From Streptomyces longispororuber (GTDB lineage: Bacteria; Actinomycetota; Actinomycetes; Streptomycetales; Streptomycetaceae), in the NCBI RefSeq assembly GCF_014656095.1, contig NZ_BNBT01000006.1, forward strand, positions 1 through 64,000: a DNA stretch of 64,000 bases. Reading direction: 5' to 3'. Shown here piece by piece: positions 50,516-61,067 of this stretch (its first letter is position 1; each line of letters opens with the position of its first letter). A model generated the notes under the pieces. That model saw nothing but the letters and a program-made list of their open reading frames with translations. It ran no database searches and was not told the DNA's origin. The position numbers and the translations under genes were made by a program.

Positions 50516-50680
50516 ATGAACGGCATCTCCACCCTGCTGATCTTCGTCGGGCTCTTCCTGCTCGGCGGGGTCTACTCCTTCGCCAAGCAGAAGCAGTCCA
50601 AGAGCCTGATCACCCTGCTCTCCATCGGCGCCGGCATGTGCCTGCTCGCGGGCATCGTCCGCCTGGAGGTGTGGAATTGA
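50516..50680 (+). CDS. Small membrane protein inside the his operon
   Basis: A 54-aa protein with two hydrophobic segments (about 4-21 and 31-48) separated by a basic KQKQSKS turn. It starts at ATG 50516, five bases after hisB, with GAAGGGAG upstream. It overlaps the start of hisH and carries that gene's GGAGG site, so its translation may couple to hisH. A similar small gene sits between hisB and hisH in other streptomycetes, as I recall. The function is unknown. Confidence 0.75.
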   Translation: MNGISTLLIFVGLFLLGGVYSFAKQKQSKSLITLLSIGAGMCLLAGIVRLEVWN

Positions 50681-51327
50681 CCTCCGCCGGATCCGCCAAG
50701 AAGGTCGTCGTCCTCGACTACGGCTTCGGCAACGTGCGTTCCGCCGAGCGGGCCCTGGCCCGCGCGGGCGCCGACGTCGAGATCACCCGTGACTACGACA
50801 CCGCCATGAACGCCGACGGCCTCCTGGTCCCCGGCGTGGGCGCCTTCGCCGCCTGCATGGAGGGCCTGCGCGCGGCCCGCGGCGACTGGATCGTCGGCCG
50901 CCGCCTGTCCGGGGGCCGGCCCGTCATGGGCATCTGCGTCGGCATGCAGATCCTCTTCGCCCACGGCGTCGAGCACGGCGTCGCCTCCGAGGGCCTGGAC
51001 GAGTGGCCCGGCACCGTCGAGCCCCTGAAGGCCGACATCGTGCCCCACATGGGCTGGAACACGGTCGAGGCGCCCGCCGACTCCGAGCTGTTCCGGGGCC
51101 TGGACGCCGACGAGCGCTACTACTTCGTCCACTCGTACGCCGTCCACGACTGGTCGCTGGAGACCGCGAACCCCGCGATGCGCGCCCCCCGCGTCACCTG
51201 GGCCACGCACGGCGCGCCCTTCGTCGCGGCCGTCGAGAACGGCGCCCTGTGGGCCACGCAGTTCCACCCCGAGAAGTCCGGTGACGCCGGAGCGCACCTG
51301 CTGAAGAACTGGATCGGAACCCTCTGA
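50677..51327 (+). CDS. hisH: Imidazole glycerol phosphate synthase, glutaminase subunit
   Basis: Class I glutamine amidotransferase of 216 aa feeding ammonia to HisF. It shows DYGFGNVRS, the nucleophile loop GICVGMQ (Cys87), and the catalytic HPE in [11 protein letters not shown] 50677 is chosen because GGAGG (50665-50669) is seven bases upstream and TTGA overlaps the previous stop. GTG 50671 is the alternative likely to be used by other annotators, but it is one base from that site. The end overlaps priA as TGATG. Confidence 0.93.
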   Translation: MTSAGSAKKVVVLDYGFGNVRSAERALARAGADVEITRDYDTAMNADGLLVPGVGAFAACMEGLRAARGDWIVGRRLSGGRPVMGICVGMQILFAHGVEHGVASEGLDEWPGTVEPLKADIVPHMGWNTVEAPADSELFRGLDADERYYFVHSYAVHDWSLETANPAMRAPRVTWATHGAPFVAAVENGALWATQFHPEKSGDAGAHLLKNWIGTL

Positions 51328-52052
51328 TGGCGAAGCTCGAACTCCTCCCGGCCGTCGACGTCCGCGACGGCCAGGCCGTCCGCCTCGTCCACGGCGAGTC
51401 CGGTACGGAGACCTCGTACGGCTCCCCGCTCGAGGCCGCCCTGGCCTGGCAGCGCTCCGGCGCCGAGTGGCTGCACCTGGTCGACCTGGACGCGGCGTTC
51501 GGCACCGGCGACAACCGCGCCCTGGTCGCCGAGGTCACCGCCGCCATGGACATCAAGGTCGAGCTCTCCGGCGGCATCCGCGACGACGACACCCTCGCCG
51601 CCGCCCTCGCCACCGGCTGCACCCGCGTGAACCTGGGCACGGCCGCCCTGGAGACCCCCGAGTGGGTCGCCAAGGTCATCGCCGAGCACGGCGACCGGAT
51701 CGCGGTCGGCCTCGACGTGCGCGGCACCACGCTGCGCGGCCGCGGCTGGACCCGCGACGGCGGCGACCTCTACGAGACGCTGGCACGCCTCGACGCCGAG
51801 GGCTGCGCCCGCTACGTGGTCACCGACATCGCCAAGGACGGCACGCTCCAGGGCCCGAACCTGGAGCTCCTGCGCAACGTCTGCGCCGCCACGGACCGCC
51901 CCGTCGTCGCCTCCGGCGGCGTCTCCTCCCTGGACGACCTGCGCGCCATCGCCGCGCTGGTGCCCCAGGGCGTCGAGGGCGCCATCGTCGGCAAGGCCCT
52001 GTACGCGAAGGCGTTCACCCTGGAAGAGGCCCTGGAGGCGGTGTCGTCATGA
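51327..52052 (+). CDS. priA: Bifunctional HisA/TrpF isomerase PriA
   Basis: TIM-barrel isomerase of 241 aa acting on ProFAR (histidine) and on PRA (tryptophan). Catalytic Asp11 and Asp171 ([10 protein letters not shown]) are in place, with the phosphate-binding SGG (81-83) and ASGGVSS. Trp141 in RGWTRDGG corresponds to the residue used for substrate switching in actinobacterial PriA. No trpF occurs among the nearby trp genes, which fits the dual role known from S. coelicolor and Mycobacterium. The start overlaps the hisH stop and the end overlaps the ridA start. Confidence 0.94.
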   Translation: MAKLELLPAVDVRDGQAVRLVHGESGTETSYGSPLEAALAWQRSGAEWLHLVDLDAAFGTGDNRALVAEVTAAMDIKVELSGGIRDDDTLAAALATGCTRVNLGTAALETPEWVAKVIAEHGDRIAVGLDVRGTTLRGRGWTRDGGDLYETLARLDAEGCARYVVTDIAKDGTLQGPNLELLRNVCAATDRPVVASGGVSSLDDLRAIAALVPQGVEGAIVGKALYAKAFTLEEALEAVSS

Positions 52053-52438
52053 CCGACGCCCGGCGTGTGCAGGGCGGTACTCCCTGGGAGGAGAGCTTCG
52101 GTTTCGCGCGCGCCGTGGCCGCGGGTGACCGGGTCCTGGTCGGCGGCACCACGGCCTTCGAGGGCGAGGTGCTGCACGGCGAGGGCGACCCCTACGAGCA
52201 GGCCAGGGTCGCGTTCGCCAACGCCCTCAGGGCACTGGCGGAGTTCGGCCTCGGCGCCGACTCCGTCGTGCGCACCCGCATGTACCTGACCCACGCGCGG
52301 GACATCGACGAGGTGGGCCGCGCCCACCACGAGGCCTTCGCCTCCGTGCGCCCGGTCACGACCCTGCTGGTCGTGTCCGGGTTCGTCGACCCGCGCATCC
52401 TGGTCGAAGTAGAACTCGAAGCATTCAGAGGAGCTTGA
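52049..52438 (+). CDS. RidA/YjgF-family protein
   Basis: Protein of 129 aa with the RidA fold: [30 protein letters not shown] and the C-terminal [13 protein letters not shown]. The conserved Arg before MYLT binds the substrate carboxylate in active family members. Those members hydrolyse reactive enamines/imines such as 2-aminoacrylate. ATG 52049 overlaps the priA stop, so it is a true operon member between priA and hisF. Confidence 0.87.
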   Translation: MTDARRVQGGTPWEESFGFARAVAAGDRVLVGGTTAFEGEVLHGEGDPYEQARVAFANALRALAEFGLGADSVVRTRMYLTHARDIDEVGRAHHEAFASVRPVTTLLVVSGFVDPRILVEVELEAFRGA

Positions 52439-52443
52439 GCGGA

Positions 52444-53199
52444 ATGACCCTGGCGGTCCGAGTCATCCCCTGCCTGGACGTCGACAACGGCCGGGTCGTC
52501 AAGGGCGTGAACTTCCAGAACCTGCGCGACGCCGGCGACCCCGTCGAGATGGCCAAGGTGTACGACGCCGAGGGCGCCGACGAGCTGACGTTCCTGGACA
52601 TCACCGCCTCGTCGGGCGACCGCGAGACGACGTACGACGTGGTCCGGCGCACCGCCGAGCAGGTCTTCATCCCGCTCACGGTGGGCGGCGGCGTGCGCAC
52701 CGCCGAGGACGTCGACAAGCTGCTGCGCGCGGGCGCCGACAAGGTCGGCGTGAACACCGCCGCCATCGCCCGCCCGGACCTCATCCGCGAGATCGCCGAG
52801 CGCTTCGGGCGGCAGGTCCTCGTCCTGTCGGTGGACGCCCGCCGGACACCGGGAGGCACCTTCGAGGTCACCACCCACGGCGGCCGGAAGTCCGCCGGGA
52901 TCGACGCCGTCGAGTGGGCCCACCGGGCCGCCGAGCTCGGCGCCGGCGAGATCCTCCTCAACTCGATGGACGCCGACGGCACCAAGGACGGCTACGACAT
53001 CGAGATGATCGAGGCGGTACGCAAGCACGTCACGGTCCCCGTGATCGCCTCCGGCGGCGCGGGCCGCCTCGACCACTTCCCGCCCGCCGTCGCCGCGGGC
53101 GCCGACGCGGTCCTCGCGGCCTCCGTCTTCCACTTCGGCGACCTGCGCATCGGCGAGGTCAAGGAAACCCTCCGCCGGGCGGGCCACCCGGTCCGCTGA
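52444..53199 (+). CDS. hisF: Imidazole glycerol phosphate synthase, cyclase subunit
   Basis: TIM-barrel cyclase of 251 aa making IGP and AICAR from PRFAR with ammonia from HisH. Catalytic Asp12 lies in [14 protein letters not shown]. The second catalytic Asp is in the VLSVDAR strand, and phosphate-binding GGG and ASGGAG loops are present. ATG 52444 is ten bases after AGAGGAG. TTG 52435 is in frame but too close to that site. Confidence 0.95.
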   Translation: MTLAVRVIPCLDVDNGRVVKGVNFQNLRDAGDPVEMAKVYDAEGADELTFLDITASSGDRETTYDVVRRTAEQVFIPLTVGGGVRTAEDVDKLLRAGADKVGVNTAAIARPDLIREIAERFGRQVLVLSVDARRTPGGTFEVTTHGGRKSAGIDAVEWAHRAAELGAGEILLNSMDADGTKDGYDIEMIEAVRKHVTVPVIASGGAGRLDHFPPAVAAGADAVLAASVFHFGDLRIGEVKETLRRAGHPVR

Positions 53200-53321
53200 C
53201 CGGAGACTCCTCCGTCCGCGCTCCTGCCCCCCCGAGCTGCCGCGGTGACCCCCGGGCCCGCGCCCCGGGTCGGGGCGCGGGTCGGGGCGCGGGGCGCGGC
53301 GGGGCGGGCGTGGGGTGGGGT

Positions 53322-53957
53322 TCAGAGGCCCAGTTGTTTGGTTTCGTGGAGGCGGGTGATCGCTTCCTTGTCGCCCTCGACCTCCACGTCCGCCGCGTCC
53401 TGGCGGCCGAAGGCGAACAGCAGCAGTTCCGAGGGCTCGCCGGTGACCGTGACGACCGGGGTGCCCCGGTGGGCCACGGCCGTCTGGCCGTCGCGGCGGC
53501 GCAGCACCAGGCCCACCGGGGCCTTGCGGCCGACGACGCGGGCCATGCGCTCCAGGCGGGACCAGAGGGCGTCGGAGAAGACCGGGTCCAGCTCGCGCGG
53601 GGTCCAGTCGGGCTGCGCGCGCCGCACGTCCTCGGCGTGGACGTAGAACTCGACGGCGTTCGACGCCTCGTCGACCTGCTTCAGGTTGAAGGGCGAGAAG
53701 CGCGGCGGGCCCGTGCGGATGAGCTGGATCAGCTCCTCGTACGGCTTGGCGGCGAACTCCGCCTGCACCCGCTCCAGGCGCCCGGCGAGCTGCTTGATCA
53801 GGATTCCGCCCGCCGCGTCGGCGCGCCGCTCGCGCACCACCACGTGGGCGGCGAGATCGCGGGTGGTCCAGCCCTCGCACAGGGTCGGCGCGTCCGGGCC
53901 GGCCGCCTCCAAGAGGTCGGCGAGGAGAAGTCGTTCACGCTTGGCATGGGTCGACAT
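53322..53957 (-). CDS. TIGR03085-type metal-binding protein (DinB-like fold)
   Basis: Protein of 211 aa of the mycothiol-dependent maleylpyruvate isomerase N-domain type. It shows [20 protein letters not shown], whose His is a typical metal ligand, and a mid-protein [13 protein letters not shown] with further ligands. The function is unknown; related proteins use mycothiol. ATG 53957 is preceded by TAGGCT at seven bases. It lies between hisF and hisI on the opposite strand, interrupting the pathway genes. The gap 53200-53321 is a GGGTCGGGGCGCG repeat stretch. Confidence 0.82.
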   Translation of the reverse strand: MSTHAKRERLLLADLLEAAGPDAPTLCEGWTTRDLAAHVVVRERRADAAGGILIKQLAGRLERVQAEFAAKPYEELIQLIRTGPPRFSPFNLKQVDEASNAVEFYVHAEDVRRAQPDWTPRELDPVFSDALWSRLERMARVVGRKAPVGLVLRRRDGQTAVAHRGTPVVTVTGEPSELLLFAFGRQDAADVEVEGDKEAITRLHETKQLGL

Positions 53958-53964
53958 GCCAGCC

Positions 53965-53970
53965 AGCCTA
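53965..53970 (-). promoter_or_regulatory. Leaderless-type -10 of the TIGR03085 gene
   Basis: TAGGCT on the minus strand, seven bases before the ATG. Confidence 0.5.
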
Positions 53971-54027
53971 CGACCGGGCGACCGGTCCGCACAGTGGACC
54001 CCGGCCGGACACCCCGCCCGGGCGCGG

Positions 54028-54033
54028 CACAAT
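54028..54033 (+). promoter_or_regulatory. Leaderless-type -10 of hisI
   Basis: CACAAT, seven bases before ATG 54041, with no ribosome site. Confidence 0.45.
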
Positions 54034-54040
54034 GGCCCCC

Positions 54041-54406
54041 ATGAGCAGCACGCCCCCGCCCAGCAGCCTGGACCCCGCGATCGCCGCCCGCCTCAAGCGC
54101 GGCGCCGACGGCCTCTTCCCCGCCGTCGCCCAGCAGTACGACACCGGGGAGGTGCTGATGCTCGGCTGGATGGACGACGAGGCGCTGCACCGCACGCTGA
54201 CCACCGGGCGCTGCACGTACTTCTCGCGCAGCCGCCAGGAGTACTGGGTCAAGGGCGACACCTCCGGGCACGTCCAGCACGTGAAGTCCGTCGCCCTCGA
54301 CTGCGACGCCGACACCGTCCTCGTCAAGGTCGACCAGGTCGGCCCCGCCTGCCACACGGGCACGCGGACCTGCTTCGACGCCGACGAGCTGCCGCTCGGC
54401 CAGTAG
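54041..54406 (+). CDS. hisI: Phosphoribosyl-AMP cyclohydrolase
   Basis: Monofunctional enzyme of 121 aa opening the adenine ring of PR-AMP in histidine synthesis. Metal-binding residues are in [19 protein letters not shown] and TRTCF, with the [16 protein letters not shown] segment before them. The HisE pyrophosphohydrolase domain is absent. ATG 54041 is preferred to ATG 54032, which overlaps the CACAAT hexamer. Its stop TAG is the first part of the trpE -10. Confidence 0.94.
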   Translation: MSSTPPPSSLDPAIAARLKRGADGLFPAVAQQYDTGEVLMLGWMDDEALHRTLTTGRCTYFSRSRQEYWVKGDTSGHVQHVKSVALDCDADTVLVKVDQVGPACHTGTRTCFDADELPLGQ

Positions 54407-54409
54407 GGT
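54404..54409 (+). promoter_or_regulatory. trpE -10 built on the hisI stop codon
   Basis: TAGGGT begins with the hisI TAG stop and lies six bases before the trpE ATG. No ribosome site is present, suggesting a leaderless trpE transcript. Confidence 0.5.
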
Positions 54410-54415
54410 CTGCCC

Positions 54416-55933
54416 ATGGATCTCGAGACCTTCCGCAAGCTCGCGGCCGACCGCCGTGTGATCCCCGTCAGCCGCAGGCTCCTGGCGGACGGGGACACCC
54501 CGGTCGGGCTCTACCGCAAGCTCGCCGCCGAGCGCCCCGGCACCTTCCTCCTGGAGTCCGCCGAGAACGGCCGCGCCGACTTCCTCTGGTCTCGCTACTC
54601 CTTCGTCGGCGTCCGCAGCGCCGCCGCCCTCACCGTGCGCGACGGCGAGGCCCACTGGCTCGGCACCCCGCCCGTCGGCGTGCCCACGTCCGGTGACCCG
54701 CTCGCCGCCCTGCGCGCCACCCTCGCGGCCCTGCACACCCCCCGCGACCTGGCCGGCACCGCGGGCCTGCCGCCCTTCACCGGCGGCATGGTCGGCTACC
54801 TCGGCTACGACGTCGTGCGCCGCCTGGAGAAGATCGGCCCCGGCGAGGTCGACGACCTGCGGCTGCCCGAGCTGACCATGCTCCTCACGAGTGACCTCGC
54901 GGTCCTCGACCACTGGGACGGCTCGGTCCTGCTCATCGCCAACGCCATCAACCACAACGACCTCGACACCGGCGTGGACGAGGCCTACGCCGACGCCGTG
55001 GCCCGCCTCGACGCCATGGAGGCCGACCTCTCGCGGCCCGTCGCCCAGCCCCCGGCCGCGCTCCCGCCCTCCGAGCTGCCGGAGTTCACCGCCCGCTGGG
55101 GCGGCCAGGAGTACCAGGCCGCCGTCGAGGACATCAAGGAGCGTATCCGCGCGGGCGAGGCCTTCCAGGTCGTGCCCTCGCAGCGGTTCGAGACCCCGTG
55201 CCGGGCCACCGCCCTCGACGTCTACCGGGTGCTGCGGGCCACCAACCCCTCGCCGTACATGTACCTCTTCCGCTTCGACGGCTTCGACGTCGTGGGCTCG
55301 TCCCCCGAGGCCCTGGTCAAGGTCGAGGACGGGCGCGCCCTCGTGCACCCCATCGCCGGGACCCGTCCGCGCGGCGCCACGCCCCGCGAGGACCAGGAGC
55401 TCGCCGAGGAACTCCTCGCCGACCCCAAGGAGCGCGCCGAGCACCTGATGCTCGTCGACCTCGGCCGCAACGACCTCGGCCGCGTCTGCGAACCCGGCTC
55501 CGTCGAGGTCGTGGACTTCATGTCCATCGAGAAGTACTCCCACGTCATGCACATCGTCTCCACGGTCACCGGTCACGTCGCCGCCGACCGCACCGCCTTC
55601 GACGTGCTCACCGCCTGCTTCCCCGCGGGCACCCTCTCCGGCGCCCCCAAGCCCCGCGCCATGCAGATCATCGACGAGCTGGAACCCGCCCGCCGCGGCC
55701 TGTACGGCGGCTGCGTCGGCTACCTCGACTTCGCGGGCGACTCCGACACCGCCATCGCCATCCGCACCGCGCTGCTGCGCGACGGCACCGCGTACGTGCA
55801 GGCCGGAGCCGGTGTCGTGGCCGACTCCGACCCGGTCGCCGAGGACACCGAGTGCCGCAACAAGGCCGCCGCGGTGCTGCGCGCCATCCACACCGCCAAC
55901 CGCCTGCACGATCCCGCCGGCCGTGAGGGATAG
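54416..55933 (+). CDS. trpE: Anthranilate synthase component I
   Basis: Chorismate-using enzyme of 505 aa for the first step of tryptophan synthesis. The LLES motif (45-48) is part of the tryptophan feedback site. Catalytic-domain motifs include [33 protein letters not shown] and [12 protein letters not shown]. The glutaminase partner (trpG) is not in the window. It starts at ATG 54416 with TAGGGT six bases upstream. The lack of a leader argues against attenuation by a leader peptide at this promoter. Confidence 0.95.
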   Translation: MDLETFRKLAADRRVIPVSRRLLADGDTPVGLYRKLAAERPGTFLLESAENGRADFLWSRYSFVGVRSAAALTVRDGEAHWLGTPPVGVPTSGDPLAALRATLAALHTPRDLAGTAGLPPFTGGMVGYLGYDVVRRLEKIGPGEVDDLRLPELTMLLTSDLAVLDHWDGSVLLIANAINHNDLDTGVDEAYADAVARLDAMEADLSRPVAQPPAALPPSELPEFTARWGGQEYQAAVEDIKERIRAGEAFQVVPSQRFETPCRATALDVYRVLRATNPSPYMYLFRFDGFDVVGSSPEALVKVEDGRALVHPIAGTRPRGATPREDQELAEELLADPKERAEHLMLVDLGRNDLGRVCEPGSVEVVDFMSIEKYSHVMHIVSTVTGHVAADRTAFDVLTACFPAGTLSGAPKPRAMQIIDELEPARRGLYGGCVGYLDFAGDSDTAIAIRTALLRDGTAYVQAGAGVVADSDPVAEDTECRNKAAAVLRAIHTANRLHDPAGREG

Positions 55934-55940
55934 TGGACGG

Positions 55941-56624
55941 GTGACTTCCGCAGTGCCACCGCCCCGAACCGACGACGAGCCCCGTACCGACGACGAGCCC
56001 CGTACCGACGGCGAGCCCCGGGCCGCCGCCGCGGGCCGCCCCCCGCGCGGCGGCCGGCGCAGCCTCGCCGCCGCCCTGGTGCTCGGCGCGGCGGGCGCGG
56101 CCCTCGCGCTGCTCGCCTCCCGCCAGTCCTGGGCGCACGGCACGGCGGCCGTGGCCGGCGGCGACTTCCCGCTGACCGCCAAGGGCAGCGACGTCACGGG
56201 CGTGCCCGCCGCGCTCGCGATAGTCGGCCTGGCCGCGCTCGTCGCCGTCTTCGCGGTCCGCCGCGCCGGGCGCCTGCTCGTCTCCCTGCTGCTCGCCCTG
56301 AGCGGCGTCGGCATCGTCGTGGCGGCGCTGCTCGGCGCCGACGACAGCGCCGCCCTCGACGAGAAGGCCGCCGAGGCCTCCGGCGACGCCGCCGCGCGGG
56401 TCGCCGGCCTCAGCCACACCGGCTGGCCGTACGCGGCCGTCGCCGCGGGCGCCCTCATCCTGGTCGCGGGACTCCTCGCGGTGTTCCGCGGCCGCGACTG
56501 GCCCGCCATGTCCGGCCGCTACGAGCGCGCCGGCGCGCCCCGCCCGAAGGCCCGCCGCGCCCCCGACCCCGACCGCCCCGAGGAACTCTGGAAGGCGATC
56601 GACCGGGGCGAGGACCCGACCTGA
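55941..56624 (+). CDS. Trp biosynthesis-associated membrane protein (TIGR02234)
   Basis: Protein of 227 aa with four hydrophobic segments (about 45-64, 87-107, 112-133 and 172-190) and an acidic/Pro-rich head holding three RTD(D/G)EP repeats. It matches the actinobacterial membrane family found beside trp genes; the family name comes from this linkage and its function is unknown. GTG 55941 follows trpE by seven bases. It could be a transporter or regulator of tryptophan, which is inference only. Confidence 0.85.
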   Translation: MTSAVPPPRTDDEPRTDDEPRTDGEPRAAAAGRPPRGGRRSLAAALVLGAAGAALALLASRQSWAHGTAAVAGGDFPLTAKGSDVTGVPAALAIVGLAALVAVFAVRRAGRLLVSLLLALSGVGIVVAALLGADDSAALDEKAAEASGDAAARVAGLSHTGWPYAAVAAGALILVAGLLAVFRGRDWPAMSGRYERAGAPRPKARRAPDPDRPEELWKAIDRGEDPT

Positions 56625-56764
56625 GCGGGGCGGGCGCCGGGAGTGCGAGCCCGCCCCGGCGGGAACCCGCGGCACGGCGGCCGGAACGTCGGCCCCGGGA
56701 TACGGTCGCGGTACCGGATGCGGGACAATGGACGGGCACAGCCACAGCTAACGAGGAGCAAGTC

Positions 56765-56983
56765 ATGGCGGGACATGGCCACGGACACACCCCGGCCGCC
56801 TGGACCGGTGTCATCATCGCCTTCATCGGTTTCTGCGTCGCGGGTGCCTTCATGGTGATGAGCAACCCGGTCGGCTTCTGGGCCGGCATGGGCCTGATCG
56901 TCGCGGGGGCGGTCGTCGGCGGCGCCATGCGCCTCGCGGGCCTCGGCCAGAAGCCGCAGCCCGTGGTCCGCTCCCAGAGCTGA
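56765..56983 (+). CDS. Small HGxxPAAW-motif membrane protein
   Basis: A 72-aa protein with the MAGHGHGHTPAAW start that defines the family and two hydrophobic segments (about 13-32 and 37-57). It is regularly found between trp genes in actinomycetes. Function is unknown. The histidine cluster might bind metal, but nothing proves it. ATG 56765 has GAGGAGC upstream and GACAAT farther up. A 17-bp hairpin follows. Confidence 0.82.
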   Translation: MAGHGHGHTPAAWTGVIIAFIGFCVAGAFMVMSNPVGFWAGMGLIVAGAVVGGAMRLAGLGQKPQPVVRSQS

Positions 56984-56996
56984 CCGCGCGCCGTAC

Positions 56997-57044
56997 GTAC
57001 GCCGATGGGGCGGCCGGGACCTGCCGACCGCCCCATCGGCGTAC
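56997..57044. terminator. 17-bp perfect-stem hairpin
   Basis: Arms 56997-57013 and 57028-57044 pair perfectly around 14 bases, 14 bases past the HGxxPAAW gene. No T tract follows. It probably ends the trpE transcript. Confidence 0.75.
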
Positions 57045-57064
57045 CGGACCGGGCCGCCGTCGCG

Positions 57065-57070
57065 GACAAT
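57065..57070 (+). promoter_or_regulatory. Leaderless-type -10 of the DUF2752 gene
   Basis: GACAAT, seven bases before GTG 57078. Confidence 0.45.
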
Positions 57071-57077
57071 GCGCCCT

Positions 57078-57515
57078 GTGAACGCTGACCAGGACACCCC
57101 CGTGCCCGCCGGCGCGGGCCCGGCGCTGCGCCGCATCGCCGTGCCGCTCGGCGTCCTCGGCTCGGTCGCGGCGGCCTTCGCCTACGTCGCCGCCGTCGAC
57201 CCCAACGAGCCGGGCCACTACCCGACCTGCCCGCTGCTGCACTTCACCGGCCTGTACTGCCCCGGCTGCGGCGGCCTGCGCAGCGCGCACGCCGTCGCCC
57301 ACGGCGACCTGGCCACGGCGCTCGGCGCCAACGCCCTGGCCGTCGCCGGCTATGCCGTCTTCGCCGTGCTGTGGACGCTGTGGACCCTGCGCGCCCTGCG
57401 CGGCCGCCCCGCAGGGTTCGAGCTGGGCCGCGCCCACCTGTGGGCCCTGGGCGCCGTCCTCGCGCTCTTCACCCTCGTACGGAATCTGCCGTACGGCTCC
57501 TGGCTGCACCCGTAG
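57078..57515 (+). CDS. DUF2752 family membrane protein
   Basis: Protein of 145 aa with hydrophobic segments at about 18-37, 83-103 and 116-135. The defining DUF2752 stretch is CPLLHFTGLYCPGCGGLR, with four cysteines or close ligands suggesting a metal or redox site, before SAHAVAHGD. Function is unknown. It lies between trp genes. GTG 57078 is preferred over ATG 57069 because of the GACAAT hexamer seven bases upstream. Confidence 0.82.
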   Translation: MNADQDTPVPAGAGPALRRIAVPLGVLGSVAAAFAYVAAVDPNEPGHYPTCPLLHFTGLYCPGCGGLRSAHAVAHGDLATALGANALAVAGYAVFAVLWTLWTLRALRGRPAGFELGRAHLWALGAVLALFTLVRNLPYGSWLHP

Positions 57516-57686
57516 CGGCCCCATCACGCCCCTCCGCGGGACCCGCGGACGGGCGGGAAAACGTCCAGGTAGTGAGAGCGTCGCCCACCGGATGCGGGTC
57601 CTGCGCGGTCCTGCGGATACCATCGCAGGGACCACCAGGCCGCAGAGGGCAACAACGTGGAAAACGTAGGGAAAGGTTCCGCTCGC

Positions 57687-58496
57687 GTGAGTGTGCTCGA
57701 CGAGATCATCGACGGAGTCCGTGCCGACCTCGCGGAGCGGCAGGCGCGCGTCGGCCTCGACGAGCTCAAGGAGCGCGCGGCGAAGGCCCCCGCGGCCAAG
57801 GACGGCGCGGCCGCGCTGCGCGGCGACGGCGTCAAGGTCATCTGCGAGGTCAAGCGGTCCAGCCCGTCCAAGGGCGCGCTCGCCGCGATCGCCGACCCGG
57901 CCGGACTCGCCGCCGACTACGAGGCGGGCGGCGCCGCCGTCATCTCCGTGCTGACCGAGCAGCGCCGCTTCGGCGGCTCGCTCGCCGACCTGGAGGCCGT
58001 GCGCGCCAAGGTCGACATCCCGGTCCTGCGCAAGGACTTCATCGTCACCTCGTACCAGCTCTGGGAGGCCCGCGCCTACGGCGCCGACCTCGCCCTGCTG
58101 ATCGTCGCCGCCCTCGACCAGCCCGCCCTGGAGTCGCTGATCGAGCGCGCCGAGTCCATCGGCCTCACCCCGCTCGTGGAGGTCCACGACGAGGACGAGG
58201 CCGAGCGCGCCCTCGACGCGGGCGCCCGGGTCATCGGCGTGAACGCCCGCGACCTGCGGACCCTCAAGGTCGACCGGAACACCTTCGAGCGTGTCGCGCC
58301 CGAGCTGCCGGACTCCGTCGTCAAGATCGCCGAGTCCGGCGTGCGCGGCCCGCACGACCTCATCGCGTACGCCAACGCGGGCGCCGACGCCGTGCTCGTG
58401 GGCGAGTCCCTCGTCACCGGCCGCGACCCGAGGACCGCCGTCTCCGACCTCGTGGCCGCCGGCGAGCACCCGGCGCTGCGGCACGGAAGGAACTGA
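57687..58496 (+). CDS. trpC: Indole-3-glycerol phosphate synthase
   Basis: TIM-barrel enzyme of 269 aa closing the indole ring. Catalytic residues are visible in [12 protein letters not shown] (Glu54, Lys56), VLRKDFI and the IGVNARDL and AESGV loops. It has no fused TrpF domain. GTG 57687 begins the homologous [14 protein letters not shown] start with GGAAAGG upstream; GTG 57657 would add ten residues. The gap 57516-57686 holds a TCCGCGGG/CCCGCGGA hairpin (57533-57549) and a possible TACCAT -10 near 57616, but no leader peptide with tandem Trp codons. Confidence 0.94.
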   Translation: MSVLDEIIDGVRADLAERQARVGLDELKERAAKAPAAKDGAAALRGDGVKVICEVKRSSPSKGALAAIADPAGLAADYEAGGAAVISVLTEQRRFGGSLADLEAVRAKVDIPVLRKDFIVTSYQLWEARAYGADLALLIVAALDQPALESLIERAESIGLTPLVEVHDEDEAERALDAGARVIGVNARDLRTLKVDRNTFERVAPELPDSVVKIAESGVRGPHDLIAYANAGADAVLVGESLVTGRDPRTAVSDLVAAGEHPALRHGRN

Positions 58497-58503
58497 CCCC
58501 GCC

Positions 58504-58659
58504 GTGCCCCTCGCCGCCCGCCTCGCCCCCGGCTGCCGCCCCCGCGGCTGCCGGGCGCCCGCGCGGCGCGTGCACGGACGGCGGGTGCGCTACGTCGTCG
58601 GGGACGAGCCCGGACAGGTCAACGGCATGCGATGGCGCCGGGGCGGCGCGCGCCCCTGA
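58504..58659 (+). CDS. trpM: Small basic protein TrpM
   Basis: A 51-aa Arg-rich protein with two cysteines (GCRPRGC), ending near GQVNGMRWRRG. It lies between trpC and trpB, the place of trpM in Streptomyces. In S. coelicolor a deletion of trpM has been reported to alter growth and actinorhodin production; its biochemical role is unknown. GTG 58504 follows the trpC stop by seven bases with GGAAGGAA upstream of the overlap region. Confidence 0.65.
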   Translation: MPLAARLAPGCRPRGCRAPARRVHGRRVRYVVGDEPGQVNGMRWRRGGARP

Positions 58660-58878
58660 CCCCGTCGCGACCGGCCCCGCACGCCCGGGCCGGTACGCCG
58701 GGGCGGCCCGCCGTCGCGGCCGACCCTCCTGCTCCGCCCACCCCCGGCCCACCCCGGGGGTCCGCCCCGCGCGCCCCTGACCCGGGGCGGTGACGGGCGG
58801 GTGGACGGGGGACCGCGGCGGTGCGCGGGCGCGCAGACGGTGACCACGTCCGCCCGAGCAGACACATGAGGTGTCCCC
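58660..58878 (+). promoter_or_regulatory. trpB upstream region
   Basis: A 219-base, extremely G+C-rich gap. An ACCCCCGG/CCGGGGGT hairpin lies at 58740-58761. No Trp-rich leader peptide and no clear -10/-35 pair were found. The trpB ribosome site GAGGTG is at 58868-58873. Confidence 0.35.
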
Positions 58879-60158
<1,280 letters not shown>

Positions 60159-60162
<4 letters not shown>

Positions 60163-61004
60163 CCGGGACCGCAGCCACCGGCGGACAGATCCGCCTGCTG
60201 ACCGACACCATCGCCGCCGCCAGGGCCGAGGGCAGGGCCGCGCTCATCGCGTACCTGCCCGCGGGGTTCCCGACCGTCGACGGCGGCATCGAGGCCGTGA
60301 AGGCCGTCTTCGACGGCGGCGCCGACATCGTGGAGGTGGGCCTGCCGCACAGCGACCCCGTCCTCGACGGCCCCGTCATCCAGACCGCCGACGACATCGC
60401 TCTGCGCGGCGGCGTGAAGATCGCCGACGTGCTGCGCACGGTGCGCGAGGCCCACGCGGCCACCGGCAAGCCGGTGCTCGTCATGACGTACTGGAACCCC
60501 ATCGACCGCTACGGCGTGGAGCGGTTCACCGCCGAGCTGGCCGAGGCGGGCGGCGCGGGCTGCATCCTGCCCGACCTGCCCGTGCAGGAGTCCGCGCTGT
60601 GGCGCGAGCACGCGGCCAAGCACGACCTGGCCACCGTCTTCGTCGTCGCGCCGAGCAGCAAGGACGAGCGGCTCGCGACGATCACGGCGGCCGGCTCGGG
60701 CTTCGTGTACGCCGCCTCGCTGATGGGCGTCACCGGCACCCGGGCCTCCGTGGGCGCCCAGGCGCGGACCCTGGTGGAGCGCACCCGCGCCACCACCGAC
60801 CTGCCGGTCTGCGTCGGCCTCGGCGTCTCCGACGCCGACCAGGCGGCCGAGGTCGCGGGCTTCGCCGACGGCGTCATCGTCGGCTCGGCGTTCGTCCGGC
60901 GGATGCTCGACGCGCCGGACGAGGCCGCGGGCCTGGAAGCGGTGCGGACCCTCGCCGGCGACCTGGCGCGGGGCGTGCGCACGGGCGCCGCGACCACGCG
61001 GTAG
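60159..61004 (+). CDS. trpA: Tryptophan synthase alpha chain
   Basis: TIM-barrel lyase of 281 aa cleaving indole-3-glycerol phosphate. Catalytic Glu59 lies in ADIVEVGLP and Asp70 in the [10 protein letters not shown] loop. The usual PFSDP reads PHSDP here. Later motifs are LPDLPVQE and [12 protein letters not shown] 60159 overlaps the trpB stop. Confidence 0.95.
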
Positions 61005-61023
61005 CTCGTACGGGTGGACCTGG

Positions 61024-61053
61024 ACCGGGGAGGCGCGCTCGCACCTCCCCGGT
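61024..61053 (+). terminator. Terminator after trpA
   Basis: A perfect ten-bp stem (61024-61033 with 61044-61053), ten-base loop and TCGTTT afterwards, 19 bases past the trpA stop. Confidence 0.75.
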
Positions 61054-61067
61054 TCGTTTGGTCCGGT

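Noticed and set aside
57516..57686. trp leader peptide/attenuator before trpC
   Set aside because: No short frame with consecutive TGG codons and no terminator/antiterminator pair could be found.
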